DNA of 64,000 nucleotides from Hungatella effluvii. Its GTDB lineage: Bacteria > Bacillota > Clostridia > Lachnospirales > Lachnospiraceae. The notes below the pieces were generated by a model, which had not been told where the DNA came from, searched no databases, and saw only the letters and a program-made list of their open reading frames with translations. Position numbers and translations under genes: made by a program. Position 1 is the stretch's first letter; the number at the start of each line of letters is the position of its first letter. The stretch lies in the NCBI RefSeq assembly GCF_003201875.1, contig NZ_QJKD01000005.1, positions 248,001 through 312,000 on the forward strand, read 5' to 3'. This document shows positions 52,307 to 61,940 of the stretch, piece after piece.

Positions 52307-53752
52307 TTATTTTACTTCCAGCGAATTATAGTCTTTTGTGGCATCCCTGACGATCGATTCTAAGTACTGGCTTAAGATACTGGGGTATCCATTCTCCCCC
52401 CACAGCTTGTATCCGGCCTTTTCCGTAGCCTTATCCTTTATCTCCACGGCCTTTCCCGCATAGCAGGCAGAGTTGATCTCCGCGTATACCTTTGCCATCT
52501 GATCCTTCTGGCGCTTCGTAAGGCTGTCAAAATTATTCATGCGTTCAAATTCATCCTGAGCCTGATTGTAGAATACCCGGTTCAGGAATTCTTCCGAGTA
52601 CGCTTTAAAATTCAGCAGGTTCTTATCCGTACTCCCCTGTTCCTTCGCCCAGGCTTCCATATCGAGAGGCACTGTGTGATACTTAAAGCTTCCGTCATCT
52701 CCGTAATCCAGCATTCCATACTGGCATGGCGGTGTCGCCAGCGAGCTGGTGACGATCTCATAGATCCCGTAGTCCTCATCTTCACGCATAAAATGCTGCA
52801 CATGGAGATGGCCGCTTAAAAATAAAGGCACATCCCAGCTGTCCAGCTGATCGATCAGCTGCTCGCTGTGCTCGATGGTACAGTCCTCCACATAGACCTC
52901 GCTCTCATCCAGCAGATTATGGTGCCCCACAGGTATCACATTCATGCCCAGATCCCAGGCATCCTCCATCTGATCTTCAATCCAGTCGTACGTCTCTTCC
53001 TGAATCATGCCGCCGACCTGATTATATGGCGCATACTGGCACGTATCCAGCATCAGCGCCCGGTTATAGTCATCAATCTGATATACGTAGCTGAGCGACG
53101 CAGAATCGCGGCTCACCGCTTCATCATATCCGAAATCCTGGTAAATCTCCGCGAAATCCTCCGGGCCGATGTGCGACGTCCCCAGAGCCTGCGCGCCTGT
53201 AAACTGTGCTGCTGCGGTGTTGTTGATATCGTGATTCCCCGGAATCACAATGACGGGGATTCCCGCGTCCTCAATCTCTTTCAGCTTTTTTGCAAAATCA
53301 AGATGGCTGTCCCTCTCTCCGTTCAGGGTTAAGTCCCCTGACAGAATCACGAGATCCGGATCCTCTTTCTTCACCGCTTCAATGAACGCATCTGTGATCT
53401 CCCATATGTAGTTTACGACTTTTCCGTCCCCGTGTTCCACCTTATACTTGAATCCGTCTCCAAAATCCGTCAGTCCGCGGGAGAGATAATGGATATCCGA
53501 GGCCAGAAGAATACGGCAGCCTTCCTCAAATTTCTGCTCCGGCGGTGCTGCAGTGGGGTCTTCTACCTCGTGGGGAAATTCCTCAATGGTAGGAGGCGCC
53601 GTCGTCTCAGCCGGTGTCTGAGGAATCTCCGCGCTTTCCGTCTCTGCCGTACTCTCCGGTTCCGTCACCGTCTCCGACACCGGGCTTTTTAAGGAACACC
53701 CGGTCATAATCGTACAGATCAGCGCCGCATACAATGCTGTTCTCTTTTTCAT
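52307..53752 (-). CDS. Secreted metallophosphoesterase lipoprotein
   Basis: Calcineurin-like phosphoesterase of 481 residues anchored outside the membrane: the signal peptide ends in a lipobox (TGCSLK), followed by a Thr/Glu/Pro-rich linker (about 25-75). The dimetal motifs are ASDIHYLS, ILSGDLTLNGE, IPGNHDIN and SGHLHVQH. The C-terminal part (about 340-481) has no motif I recognise. The substrate is unknown. It lies just downstream of the GH18 gene on the same strand and both proteins act at the cell surface. Confidence 0.9.
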   Translation of the reverse strand: MKKRTALYAALICTIMTGCSLKSPVSETVTEPESTAETESAEIPQTPAETTAPPTIEEFPHEVEDPTAAPPEQKFEEGCRILLASDIHYLSRGLTDFGDGFKYKVEHGDGKVVNYIWEITDAFIEAVKKEDPDLVILSGDLTLNGERDSHLDFAKKLKEIEDAGIPVIVIPGNHDINNTAAAQFTGAQALGTSHIGPEDFAEIYQDFGYDEAVSRDSASLSYVYQIDDYNRALMLDTCQYAPYNQVGGMIQEETYDWIEDQMEDAWDLGMNVIPVGHHNLLDESEVYVEDCTIEHSEQLIDQLDSWDVPLFLSGHLHVQHFMREDEDYGIYEIVTSSLATPPCQYGMLDYGDDGSFKYHTVPLDMEAWAKEQGSTDKNLLNFKAYSEEFLNRVFYNQAQDEFERMNNFDSLTKRQKDQMAKVYAEINSACYAGKAVEIKDKATEKAGYKLWGENGYPSILSQYLESIVRDATKDYNSLEVK

Positions 53753-53784
53753 AACTCTGAACCTTCCTGTCTCTTTGCGATGTT

Positions 53785-55446
53785 CTACTCCTGATCCATC
53801 CGTATCTCATCCCACAGTTCGGCGGGCTCGAAGCCAAGCTTCCAGCAGGCAACTCCAGCCAGATCATACTTCCTGATCAGATCCATCTTAAGCCCTATGG
53901 AACGTTCTTCCTCCATCCAGACTTTTTTTGTCCCCTCCTCAGTCTTCAGTTCCCCATAATACTGTCCCAGCTCCTCCTGCCAGTACAGTTCCACATTATT
54001 CTCCACGGCCCATTCCTTTGCTTTGGCGATACCCAGAGCTACCGATGACGTCTTTCCATCCGCGGCCTCGGTCCAGACCCTGGTATACAGCGGAATGGCA
54101 TTAATCAGCTTTTCCTTCGGAACCTGTTTTAACGTGTTTGAAATCCCATCATTTACATAGCCGACCGAAGCTACTGATCCCGGCTCGCCGCCGGCGTAAT
54201 GCTCGTCGTACCCCATAACGATGACATAATCAGCCACAATTCCCTGTTCCTTCCGGTTATAGAACTCATTGCCGGCATAGGGAACGTAATTATCCACGGA
54301 CAGCACGATTCCCTCTTTCCGACAGGAAACAGACAATTCTCTGATAAACTGGATATAGTGAACCCCGGCTTCCTTCTTAATCCCCTCGAAATCCAGATTC
54401 AGTCCGTCCAAACCATACTGCTCCACCTCAGCCATCAGCTTCTCAATCAGCTTCTGCCGTGTGGAGGTCTTCGAAAGCAGAACCTCTGTCTGCACGTTGC
54501 CGCTGAAATTATTGATCAGGGCCCACACCTGGAGTCCCATGTCATGGGCTTTCTGTACATACGCAGCATCCGCATAGGAATTGAATCCGCCTTCGTTGTC
54601 GGTCAGCTCATACCAGGTCGGGGAAATAACATTCAGCCCCTTTGTATTGGCAATCAGATTATCAAAGGAGGCGTTCCCCTCCGGTTTCGTGACCTGGTGC
54701 CACGCCATGCATACCGGTTCATCTAGAGAGATATTCTTATAGACCGGAGCCACAAATGTGCTCACCGGCGCCTCGCTCCGGCTCTCGCCCAGACGCTTAT
54801 GCTCCACATATCCGATATAGCCGTCCGGGGTCCGCACCTTATCCCACTTCTCCATAGTCTCCAGCACGGTCACCTCAGACCCTTTCTCAACCCTGGTGAC
54901 GATCGGGCTCTTGATTCCGCCCTTTTCCCGGACATTTCCCTTGCCGTCCGCCACGGCCTTTGTCTCCTCCGACCAGTCGTTATTTACGAAAATGCGCTTG
55001 TGTTCGGCCAGATCAAAGACGTCAAGCCGGATATCCGTATAGTTGGCAATGAGTCCCAGCGACAGGTAGACACCCTCGTCATTCACCCAGATCAAGGGCT
55101 TTCCCGAGCTTCCCTTTGTAGAATGATCCGCATAGACAATGGACTCCGGAAGCGCGTAAACCAACAGCTTTTCATTATTATCCCAATAAAATCTTTCGTT
55201 AAGTTTTTCATTTACCCATTCGATTGGAAGATAGGTCTGTTCTTCTATATAGATTCCCTTTGCTTCCTGAAGCTCATTATTCAGAAACACCGCCACATTG
55301 TCACCGCTTACACCCAGCAGCCTGCCGATGTCGGCCTGTTCCTTTGATGGTGTATATCGTTCAACCAGCCGGATGCCAAAAAACCCGGCAATTACCAGAA
55401 CAATCAGTCCCAGTGCCACTAGAAATGGCACCACTCTCCTTTTCAT
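53785..55446 (-). CDS. Glycoside hydrolase family 18 protein with SH3-like domain
   Basis: Surface enzyme of about 553 residues. An N-terminal membrane anchor (about 8-26) is followed by a copper-amine-oxidase-N-like/stalk region (about 40-160), an SH3-like wall-binding domain (about 175-220; VTVLETMEKWDKVRTPDGYIGYVEH, quoted region) and a GH18 barrel (about 240-550). The catalytic motif DGLNLDFEG (DxxDxDxE) is intact. Homologues such as YdhD/SleL act on peptidoglycan or spore cortex N-acetylglucosamine links, so a germination or wall role beside cwlD is plausible. The ATG at 55446 has AGGAGG 7 nt upstream. Confidence 0.9.
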   Translation of the reverse strand: MKRRVVPFLVALGLIVLVIAGFFGIRLVERYTPSKEQADIGRLLGVSGDNVAVFLNNELQEAKGIYIEEQTYLPIEWVNEKLNERFYWDNNEKLLVYALPESIVYADHSTKGSSGKPLIWVNDEGVYLSLGLIANYTDIRLDVFDLAEHKRIFVNNDWSEETKAVADGKGNVREKGGIKSPIVTRVEKGSEVTVLETMEKWDKVRTPDGYIGYVEHKRLGESRSEAPVSTFVAPVYKNISLDEPVCMAWHQVTKPEGNASFDNLIANTKGLNVISPTWYELTDNEGGFNSYADAAYVQKAHDMGLQVWALINNFSGNVQTEVLLSKTSTRQKLIEKLMAEVEQYGLDGLNLDFEGIKKEAGVHYIQFIRELSVSCRKEGIVLSVDNYVPYAGNEFYNRKEQGIVADYVIVMGYDEHYAGGEPGSVASVGYVNDGISNTLKQVPKEKLINAIPLYTRVWTEAADGKTSSVALGIAKAKEWAVENNVELYWQEELGQYYGELKTEEGTKKVWMEEERSIGLKMDLIRKYDLAGVACWKLGFEPAELWDEIRMDQE

Positions 55447-55624
55447 TTGCATTCCTCCTGTAATGGATGTAAGTCATAAAAGCCCCTTTGGATTATACTA
55501 TACCACACTTCAACGGGAAATTGCTTACATTTTCATTACATTGCAAAAATTCCCCTGTCCCGCCCTGGCGCGCCGTTTCCCTGGCTGATGGCTGAAGATG
55601 GTATCCGCGCGCCCCATGTTTGAT

Positions 55625-55843
55625 TCATTTGTGGTAGACCCTGTCAAACCGGATCTCTGTCAGTCTTCCCGTCTCGTCATCTGAGACAAAATCGGCCATA
55701 TAAAAAGAATTGTCCTCCCTCGCCTCAAAAATACGGTTCCAGTCCGGTTCAGTGCATACCTCGCCGTCTATTACGATGGGAATTCCCCGCTCACGGTAAC
55801 GTTTCAGGCCTGCTATGTAACTGTCTTTTCCATTTTCATTCAT
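55625..55843 (-). CDS. Hypothetical protein of 72 residues
   Basis: Small soluble protein beginning MNENGKDSYIAGLKRYRERG, with IVIDGEVCTEPDWNRIFEA and a charged end. GGAGGGCGG lies just before the ATG at 55843, which I prefer to the longer frame from 55903. It lies downstream of the kinase/MinD-like pair and ends with no clear terminator. I do not recognise the family; the sequence does not match a phosphopeptide-binding or toxin family I know. Confidence 0.65.
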   Translation of the reverse strand: MNENGKDSYIAGLKRYRERGIPIVIDGEVCTEPDWNRIFEAREDNSFYMADFVSDDETGRLTEIRFDRVYHK

Positions 55844-55918
55844 ACCGCCCTCCATGTGCAGAAGCGGCAGGTTAAGCTTCCACAAGGCTTCTGTTCGTGA
55901 CACATCGTCCTCCTGCCG

Positions 55919-56551
55919 CTATAAAATCTGCTGATAAAATTCCATGACAGTTTCTGTGACAGTAAAGGCATCTACTGAAACCGGAACCCGCCGGATTGAA
56001 AGTCCGAGCTCCTTTTCCATATTCTTTCTGGTCTCCTCGCTTCCGAACACTGCGAGAGTCTCCCAGCCCGTACCGGCCCTCTTCCATGCACCGACGGTAT
56101 CCAGAAACACCCTTGTCTGCCACTCACTTAAGCCTGCGAGAAGAAATTGCCTGTCACATCTGAAAAATTCCTCCTGATTTCCTCCGGCCGCGGCCCCGTA
56201 ATCCACAATTACCTCCTGATAACCGAGTTTTTTGCACAATACCAGGGTCTCTGTCCCCGCATTCCGGTAGTAATCCACGTCCAGAATGCGGAAGCTTCCG
56301 CAGCAGCCGCTGTTCTTTTTTCCAAGACAGCTCTCCTCCAGCCGTTCAAACGCCCCGTGGTCATTCCACTCGAGCACCGCACACCGCCTGCGGCAGATAC
56401 CGGTTAAGTACCCGGCCATCGTGACCGCAGTGTGGGTCACCCCCACAGCCGGCCCCGCCCCGATCAGCCCAATCAGACGCTGTTCTGCGAATGCCGCGCC
56501 TTTTCGGGACGCCTTTGTACGAATGAAATGTTTTCTATGACTCGTTCTCAT
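55919..56551 (-). CDS. MinD/ParA-like P-loop protein lacking the Walker lysine
   Basis: Protein of 210 residues with a degenerate MinD/ParA fold: IGLIGAGPAVGVTHTAVTMAGYL near the N-terminus (quoted in part; residues about 28-48) stands in for Walker A, with GVTH in place of GKT. Later segments are FRILDVDYYRN, VIVDYGAAAGGN and FLLAGLSEWQTRVF. The same kind of altered P-loop is in the C-terminal domain of the kinase encoded just upstream. Homologues near Flp/CpaE-type proteins come to mind, but no pilus genes are here. ATG 56551 has GGAGTG about 7 nt upstream; the GTG at 56560 touches the ribosome site. Confidence 0.75.
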   Translation of the reverse strand: MRTSHRKHFIRTKASRKGAAFAEQRLIGLIGAGPAVGVTHTAVTMAGYLTGICRRRCAVLEWNDHGAFERLEESCLGKKNSGCCGSFRILDVDYYRNAGTETLVLCKKLGYQEVIVDYGAAAGGNQEEFFRCDRQFLLAGLSEWQTRVFLDTVGAWKRAGTGWETLAVFGSEETRKNMEKELGLSIRRVPVSVDAFTVTETVMEFYQQIL

Positions 56552-56611
56552 GTGCTTCACTCCTGGCTTTTCCGGCTGTAGTCCGTAAAAACCTGACTGC
56601 TTTTCACCAAA

Positions 56612-58078
56612 TTAGACTTTGTTCCGCAGAACCCCAACTGCGTTCCGCAGAAACCCGACTGCATGTTTTCGTAAGGGAACCCGAAGATTTCTCCGTCTCC
56701 CCACCGCATACTCTCCCACGTCCAGCGCAAGTTTCAGCGTATCCAGCACCTGACAGTAAAATCCTCTCGTGCCTTCATACGCTCTGAACGGGTCTGCAAA
56801 ATACGGCGCCCGGAAGCAGCGGCTCCGTTGGATCCCCTCCGGCGGCTTTACCCTCGCAGATTCTGCCAGGTGATTATAGACCGCCGCATAAGGTATCCGG
56901 CATTCCGACACGCGCTTCAGAGCAGACGATGCCGCTTCCCGGCTCCACTCCCGGCCGTCGCAGACCAGGATCAGCGCATCCGGTTCCGCAGCCAGAGCCG
57001 CCTCCACCTCATGCCCATAGTCGGCAATCATAAGGCCGCAGGAGGGCACGGGAAGCTTAACACCCGGTCCGTAGGCCGGCTTCCACACAAAGCCATGGTA
57101 CTGCATCAGGCCGCAGCGGTCCCTCAAAGCACTCGTAAAGGTACCGAGCCCCGCTCCCATGCCGGATCCATTTCTTTCTTCATACAGATTGGGATAACCA
57201 AGATTTCTAAGACAGACTGACAGGCCGACGGCTATATGAGTCGTTCCGGCCCCCGCTTTGCTTCCCGCAAGCGCGATCATAAGAGGTGATGGTTGTAGAC
57301 AGGCGTTTGCAGCGGCTCCCCTTTGCTCCAGCTGCTTTAACCGTTTGTTCAGTTCTGATGCCGAGGAAAAACGTCGTTCCCGCTTTTCTTCCAGGCAGGT
57401 CCGGATGATGGCGGCAAGCTCCGGCTTCATCGAGGGCACCGTTTCATAGGGCACCGCCGGAAACGTGCCGGTATAAAGATAATGGAGGATCACACCAATG
57501 GCATATAAGTCTGTCCGTTCATCCAGCTTTCCGTTTTTTTCGTACTGCTCCGGCGCGGCGCATCCGACGGTTCCATACCGGTCCGCGGCCGCGTTTGCCT
57601 CATCCGTAAAGGCGGCATGGTCAAAGTCGATCAGCTTCACGGTCCCATGGCACACCAATAGATTCCTCGGCTGTAAATCCAAATATAACAGGGGGGTTGT
57701 TCCTGCGAGATGCAGGTAATTCATGATGTCAGTAAGCTGGATTCCATAACGGATGACCAGCCTCTGCGGCAGATAACCCTGGCTTTTTACCAGGTCATAG
57801 AGAGATTCTCCTTCCAGATACTCTTCGATTAAATAACTGTAATTCTCGTCCTCTTCTACATCGTATACAATAGGGATTCCCGGATGGCGCAGCTCCTTCA
57901 GAATTAATGCTTCGCGCCTGAACTGATCATATTCCAGAAAACTCTTCGGCACGCGCTTGATCGCGCGGTTTTCGGAAAGTCCAAGATGAACCGCCAGAAA
58001 AACGGTTCCAAGACGGCCGGTCCCAAGGATACGGCATAGCTGATATTTTCCAAACAAAACGGTGCTTAATGTTCCCAC
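56612..58078 (-). CDS. Ser/Thr protein kinase fused to a MinD/ParA-like domain
   Basis: Fusion protein of 488 residues, cytoplasmic, without transmembrane helices. Kinase domain (about 8-255): glycine loop GTGRLGTVF, Lys in AIKRV, catalytic loop LYLDLQPRNLL (His and Lys of HRDLKPEN replaced by Tyr and Gln, Asp kept), DFD in LIDFDHA, and APE in GCAAPEQYE. C-terminal MinD-like domain (about 265-470): ALAGSKAGAGTTHIAVGLS, with Thr in place of the P-loop Lys, and LMIADYGHE. It is the first gene of a three-gene cassette (kinase, P-loop protein, 72-residue protein). The GTG start at 58078 touches AGAGGAG and is uncertain. Confidence 0.85.
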   Translation of the reverse strand: MGTLSTVLFGKYQLCRILGTGRLGTVFLAVHLGLSENRAIKRVPKSFLEYDQFRREALILKELRHPGIPIVYDVEEDENYSYLIEEYLEGESLYDLVKSQGYLPQRLVIRYGIQLTDIMNYLHLAGTTPLLYLDLQPRNLLVCHGTVKLIDFDHAAFTDEANAAADRYGTVGCAAPEQYEKNGKLDERTDLYAIGVILHYLYTGTFPAVPYETVPSMKPELAAIIRTCLEEKRERRFSSASELNKRLKQLEQRGAAANACLQPSPLMIALAGSKAGAGTTHIAVGLSVCLRNLGYPNLYEERNGSGMGAGLGTFTSALRDRCGLMQYHGFVWKPAYGPGVKLPVPSCGLMIADYGHEVEAALAAEPDALILVCDGREWSREAASSALKRVSECRIPYAAVYNHLAESARVKPPEGIQRSRCFRAPYFADPFRAYEGTRGFYCQVLDTLKLALDVGEYAVGRRRNLRVPLRKHAVGFLRNAVGVLRNKV

Positions 58079-58283
58079 CTCCTCTTTGCCTGTCCAATAT
58101 CGCCTCTTAAAGCCTATTCTAATCTATCATACCCATTTTTTCAACCATTTTTCATAAATCCCTTAAATTTATATAAATTTTTTCACATAGTAATTGCCTT
58201 TTGGTTATATTATATAGTATAGTTATGTTGAGGAAGTATGTAAACAATCATTCAACATATTTAAAAGAACAGGAAGTGATCCT

Positions 58284-59003
58284 ATGAAGATAGAACGTAT
58301 TAATGAAAATCAGATTCGCTGTACACTGACCAGTTTCGATTTAAGTGTCCGAAACTTGAATTTGGGCGAACTGGCTTACGGCAGTGAAAAGGCCCGCAGT
58401 CTGTTCCGCGAGATGATTCAGAAAGCATCTAACGAAGTGGGATTTGAAGCCGAAGACATTCCTCTCATGGTGGAAGCGATTCCGCTGTCCAACGAAAGTG
58501 TTATGCTCGTCATCACCAAGATTGAAGACCCCGAGGAGCTGGATACACGTTTTGCCAAGTTTTCCCCCATGACCGACGATGATCAGGACTCCATGTTAAA
58601 CGATCTGGCAAGCGAACTCTTAGAAGGTGCTGACGGTCTTCTGGGACTCTTAAGCGCAGAGAAGAAAGATAAGGAAGAAGCTCCCGCTCCAAAAGAGGAG
58701 GCAGCAGCCAAGACCATGAGGATTTACTGTTTCCAGAGCCTGGACCAGATATCGGAGGCGGCCCGTGCCGTTGGACAGGTCTATGATGGAGAGAATACAT
58801 TATATAAGAAACCGGAAGTGAGACAGTATTACCTCGTCGTGAAGAATACATCGGAGAGCTCACTCGACTTCAGCCGTGTCTGTAATATTCTTGCGGAATA
58901 CGGCACCAAGATCCGGCAGGATTACGCTTCAGAAGCGTACTACAGGGAACATTACGAGGTGCTGATTGAAGGCCATGCCCTTCAGTCTCTTGCAAAGCTC
59001 TGA
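58284..59003 (+). CDS. mecA: Adaptor protein MecA
   Basis: Adaptor that delivers substrates to the ClpC/ClpP protease. The 239-residue protein has the N-terminal substrate-binding domain (about 1-80; MKIERINENQIRCTLTS), an acidic and Lys-rich linker (about 125-150) and the C-terminal ClpC-binding domain (about 150-239; YCFQSLDQISEAARAV and LAEYGTKIRQDYASEAYYREH). GGAAGTGATCCT lies before the ATG. It is divergent from the kinase cassette across a 205-nt A/T-rich gap, with a TTGCCT and TATAGT pair (58194 and about 58218) as a possible promoter. Confidence 0.93.
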   Translation: MKIERINENQIRCTLTSFDLSVRNLNLGELAYGSEKARSLFREMIQKASNEVGFEAEDIPLMVEAIPLSNESVMLVITKIEDPEELDTRFAKFSPMTDDDQDSMLNDLASELLEGADGLLGLLSAEKKDKEEAPAPKEEAAAKTMRIYCFQSLDQISEAARAVGQVYDGENTLYKKPEVRQYYLVVKNTSESSLDFSRVCNILAEYGTKIRQDYASEAYYREHYEVLIEGHALQSLAKL

Positions 59004-59043
59004 CCCGTCCCCTTTGATTCATAGTACTTCATCACACAAAGAA

Positions 59044-59082
59044 TAACCCGGAGGCACATCGTGTCTCCGGGTTTTCTTTTAT
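59044..59082. terminator. Bidirectional terminator between mecA and the esterase gene
   Basis: AACCCGGAG (59045-59053) pairs with CTCCGGGTT (59065-59073), followed by TTCTTTT. It serves mecA on the plus strand and overlaps the end of the esterase gene. Confidence 0.82.
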
Positions 59083-59969
59083 TCAGCCTCCAACGCCTCC
59101 TGGAAGAAGCCGGCTATGAGATCCAGCGTCACATCGGTTTCCCTGCACGGAATCAGAATCCAGTCGTGGCACATGCCAGCCGCCTTCCGATAGACGAACT
59201 CCGTACCGCTTACCTTCTCCATCTTCTCTGTGAGCAGTTCGCAGTCCGGCGTCAGTATCTCCTCCTCGCCGGAAAACATCAGAACCGGACCCAGTCCATC
59301 CATGTTCCCGTAGATCGGGGATACGAACGGATCCTCTATATCGAGGCCCCCGCAGTAGCGTTTTCCGGTCTCCATCAGCTCTTCCACCGGGAGTATATGC
59401 TCCGTCTTTCTGGCGATCTTGATCTTCGGGTTCGTCAGGCTGATATCCAGCCAGGGAGACACCACCGCTGTTCGTAATGGCATGGGGCAGCCGCCCCGAT
59501 CGCGCAGCTCCTGTAAAAACGCCAGGGCCAGTCCGCCTCCGGAAGAGTCCCCAAACAGGAAAAACAGATCGTCCGGATATTCACTCACCAGTCTCTCATA
59601 GGCTTCCATGAGAATGATCCGGACATCCACCGCCGTATATTCCGGACAGAGGGGATACTGGAAAACCGATACCTTCATGTGATCGAGAAGCGCGAAACGC
59701 TCCGCGATTCTCCGGTGGTGTTTCCCCGGTTCCAGGGAATACGCACCGCCCGGAAGCATCAGGATATGGCCCCTTCCCGGGTAGCTCCCATTGATGGTAA
59801 CGCCTTTAAATCCCCTGATATCCCAGTTTTTCACCCGCACCTTCTTCGTAAAGCGTACAATGTCCAAAGCCCCCGTGTTTCTGGGTGGATTCTGAAGATT
59901 TTCCGCCATATTTCTGTCCGCCTTACAAAGCCGGGCCAGAAATCCCGCCATCGATGCCTTAAAACTCAT
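59079..59969 (-). CDS. Alpha/beta-hydrolase esterase (HSL-like)
   Basis: Putative esterase of 296 residues, cytoplasmic. The nucleophile elbow is GDSSGGGLA (Ser), the oxyanion segment is LPGGAYSLEPG in place of the usual HGGG, the acid is likely in EEEILTPDC, and catalytic His lies in MCHDWIL. The hormone-sensitive-lipase group (Abhydrolase_3) fits; a short-chain ester substrate is likely but not specified. It lies between mecA and the MATE pump. Confidence 0.88.
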   Translation of the reverse strand: MSFKASMAGFLARLCKADRNMAENLQNPPRNTGALDIVRFTKKVRVKNWDIRGFKGVTINGSYPGRGHILMLPGGAYSLEPGKHHRRIAERFALLDHMKVSVFQYPLCPEYTAVDVRIILMEAYERLVSEYPDDLFFLFGDSSGGGLALAFLQELRDRGGCPMPLRTAVVSPWLDISLTNPKIKIARKTEHILPVEELMETGKRYCGGLDIEDPFVSPIYGNMDGLGPVLMFSGEEEILTPDCELLTEKMEKVSGTEFVYRKAAGMCHDWILIPCRETDVTLDLIAGFFQEALEAE

Positions 59970-60000
59970 GTTCTTCGTCTCCTTCGTAAACGCGCGTCTG

Positions 60001-61395
60001 TCACGCTTCCGACGCGCTGCACACCTTATTTAACTTTCTCAGTTCATAGACAACAAACAGGCTCACAATCACCGCCGATGCAACGTCTGCGATTGGTCCC
60101 GCATAAAGGATTCCGTCCAGGCTGAAGGTCAGCGGAAGAATCAGGATCAGCGGAATCAGCAGAAGCAGCTGGCGCAGCATGGACAGAACCGAGGCCTTGA
60201 GCGGCTGTCCCGTAGACTGGAAATAGCTGGTGGATACAACCTGAAATCCAGCCGTAAAGATACCCAGCATGTATATCTTCAGACACTTAATTGCAAACTG
60301 CGTAAATTCTATATCCTGTGTTCCAAAAAGGCTCAGAATCTGACCCGGGAATATCTGACAGGCCAGCCAGCCGAGTATGGAGACCACGGTAGCCGCTGAT
60401 ATTGCCAGTAAGTACGTTTTTCTCACACGTTTCGGCTGGTTCGCACCTTTGTTAAAGCCGAGAATCGGCTGGGAGCCGATACCGATGCCGATACAGATGG
60501 AAATCAGAATCATGCTGATCTTGTTGACGATACCCATGGCGCTTAAAGCCACATCACCGCCGACTGTCGTCTGGTTTCCATAATACACCAGAGAATTGTT
60601 CATGACAACCTGTAAAATAGTGGATGCCACCTGAGTAATACCACTGGAGATTCCCAGCGGAAGCGCCCGGACACAGATTTCGCGGTCGAGGCGGAAGGTC
60701 TTCCTGCGAAGGCGCATATTTTTACCCTTTTTCAGGAAATAAACGACCAGAACGACTGCGGAAATGATCTGAGAAGTGATCGTTGCGACTGCCGCACCGC
60801 TGACTCCCCAGTGGAAAACGAAGATGTAGATCGGATCAAGGATCGTATTTAAAACAGCTCCAACCAAAAGAGCATACATGGAGAGCGCCGGGCTGCCATC
60901 TGTTCTGGACATGTTGCTCAAGACAACGGAAAGCATGTTAAACGGAGTACCGATCAGGATGATAGAGGTATACTGTCTCGCATACTCCATTGTATTGACC
61001 GTGGCGCCGAAGATCTTCAGCATCGGGGTCATGAACAGGAATCCCAGCACCATGATAACCGCACTGGAGATCAGGGTCAGGATAAAGACCGTTCCCAGCG
61101 TCTTTTCTGCATCCTCTTCCCTCTTCTCACCCAGCTTGATAGCCGCGTACGCACTGCCGCCGGCTCCCAGAAGAGTGGACATGGCCAGAATGATCGTCAC
61201 GATCGGAAAAGCGATGGTCGTCGCCGCATTGCCGAGATAACCGATTCCCTGTCCGATAAATATCTGGTCTACAATATTATAAATGGAGTTTACCAGCATC
61301 GAAATGATGGCGGGCAGCGCAAACTGCCCAAGAAGCACTCCAATTGGGCGGTATCCCAGTGGATTGCCCTTTTTTTCTACTTTAGTCTGTTCCAT
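60001..61395 (-). CDS. MATE-family multidrug efflux transporter
   Basis: Membrane transporter of 464 residues with twelve predicted helices, coupling ion entry to export of toxic compounds. Family features are QFALPAIISMLVNSIYNIVDQIFIG (quoted region about 26-50), a matching second-half repeat (SSGITQVASTILQVVMN), and ICIGIGIGSQPILGFNKGA. It lies 9 nt after a MarR-type repressor gene and shares its promoter, so it is likely induced by compounds that release the repressor. Confidence 0.92.
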   Translation of the reverse strand: MEQTKVEKKGNPLGYRPIGVLLGQFALPAIISMLVNSIYNIVDQIFIGQGIGYLGNAATTIAFPIVTIILAMSTLLGAGGSAYAAIKLGEKREEDAEKTLGTVFILTLISSAVIMVLGFLFMTPMLKIFGATVNTMEYARQYTSIILIGTPFNMLSVVLSNMSRTDGSPALSMYALLVGAVLNTILDPIYIFVFHWGVSGAAVATITSQIISAVVLVVYFLKKGKNMRLRRKTFRLDREICVRALPLGISSGITQVASTILQVVMNNSLVYYGNQTTVGGDVALSAMGIVNKISMILISICIGIGIGSQPILGFNKGANQPKRVRKTYLLAISAATVVSILGWLACQIFPGQILSLFGTQDIEFTQFAIKCLKIYMLGIFTAGFQVVSTSYFQSTGQPLKASVLSMLRQLLLLIPLILILPLTFSLDGILYAGPIADVASAVIVSLFVVYELRKLNKVCSASEA

Positions 61396-61404
61396 AAAAT
61401 TAAA

Positions 61405-61869
61405 TCATTCCTTTCCTTTGTTCGCGATAATATGCCTGTATGAATTATCCGCCATGCGGATTAAAAATGCCTCAGCCGAGTCGCGCTCCTCTTCTGTAAA
61501 TCCCTCCAGCATAACCTCCGTCAGAAAATCCACGCTGTTTCTGGTTATGTCCACAACCATTTTCGCCTTTTCCGTCGCGTAAATGTGGCGGACACGCTTG
61601 TCCTCACCATCGGTTTCCGTCCGCACATACGCCTCTTCCTCCAGCTTCTTCACCGCCCTGGTCGCGGTTGCTTTGTCGAAGCTTCCGTTGGAAGCCAGCT
61701 CCTGCAGGCTGATTCCGGGATTTTTAAAAATCTGCAATAAAAAAAACTGTTGTCCACAGCCTATTTGATAAGAGGATAATTCATTTGCAAAATAAATGTT
61801 GCTTAACCTCTGGAGAATCGAGATATACTTCCCGATTTCCCGGTGTTTGTTCACGTCTCCCACCCCCAT
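61405..61869 (-). CDS. MarR-family transcriptional regulator
   Basis: Winged-helix repressor of about 154 residues. The DNA-binding region (about 55-110) includes GISLQELASNGSFDKATATRAVKKLEEEAYV (quoted region) and the wing DGEDKRVRHIYAT. Starts at 61869 (ATG, AGGAGG only 3 nt away) and 61863 (GTG, better spaced) are both possible. It precedes the MATE gene by 9 nt and a palindrome suitable for its own binding lies upstream, so it likely represses this operon. Confidence 0.88.
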   Translation of the reverse strand: MGVGDVNKHREIGKYISILQRLSNIYFANELSSYQIGCGQQFFLLQIFKNPGISLQELASNGSFDKATATRAVKKLEEEAYVRTETDGEDKRVRHIYATEKAKMVVDITRNSVDFLTEVMLEGFTEEERDSAEAFLIRMADNSYRHIIANKGKE

Positions 61870-61940
61870 ATTCCTCCTGGCTCTCTTCCTGCCGGACGGA
61901 GTCATTTCGCTTTCAGCGCTGCTGTATATGGTAACATAAA

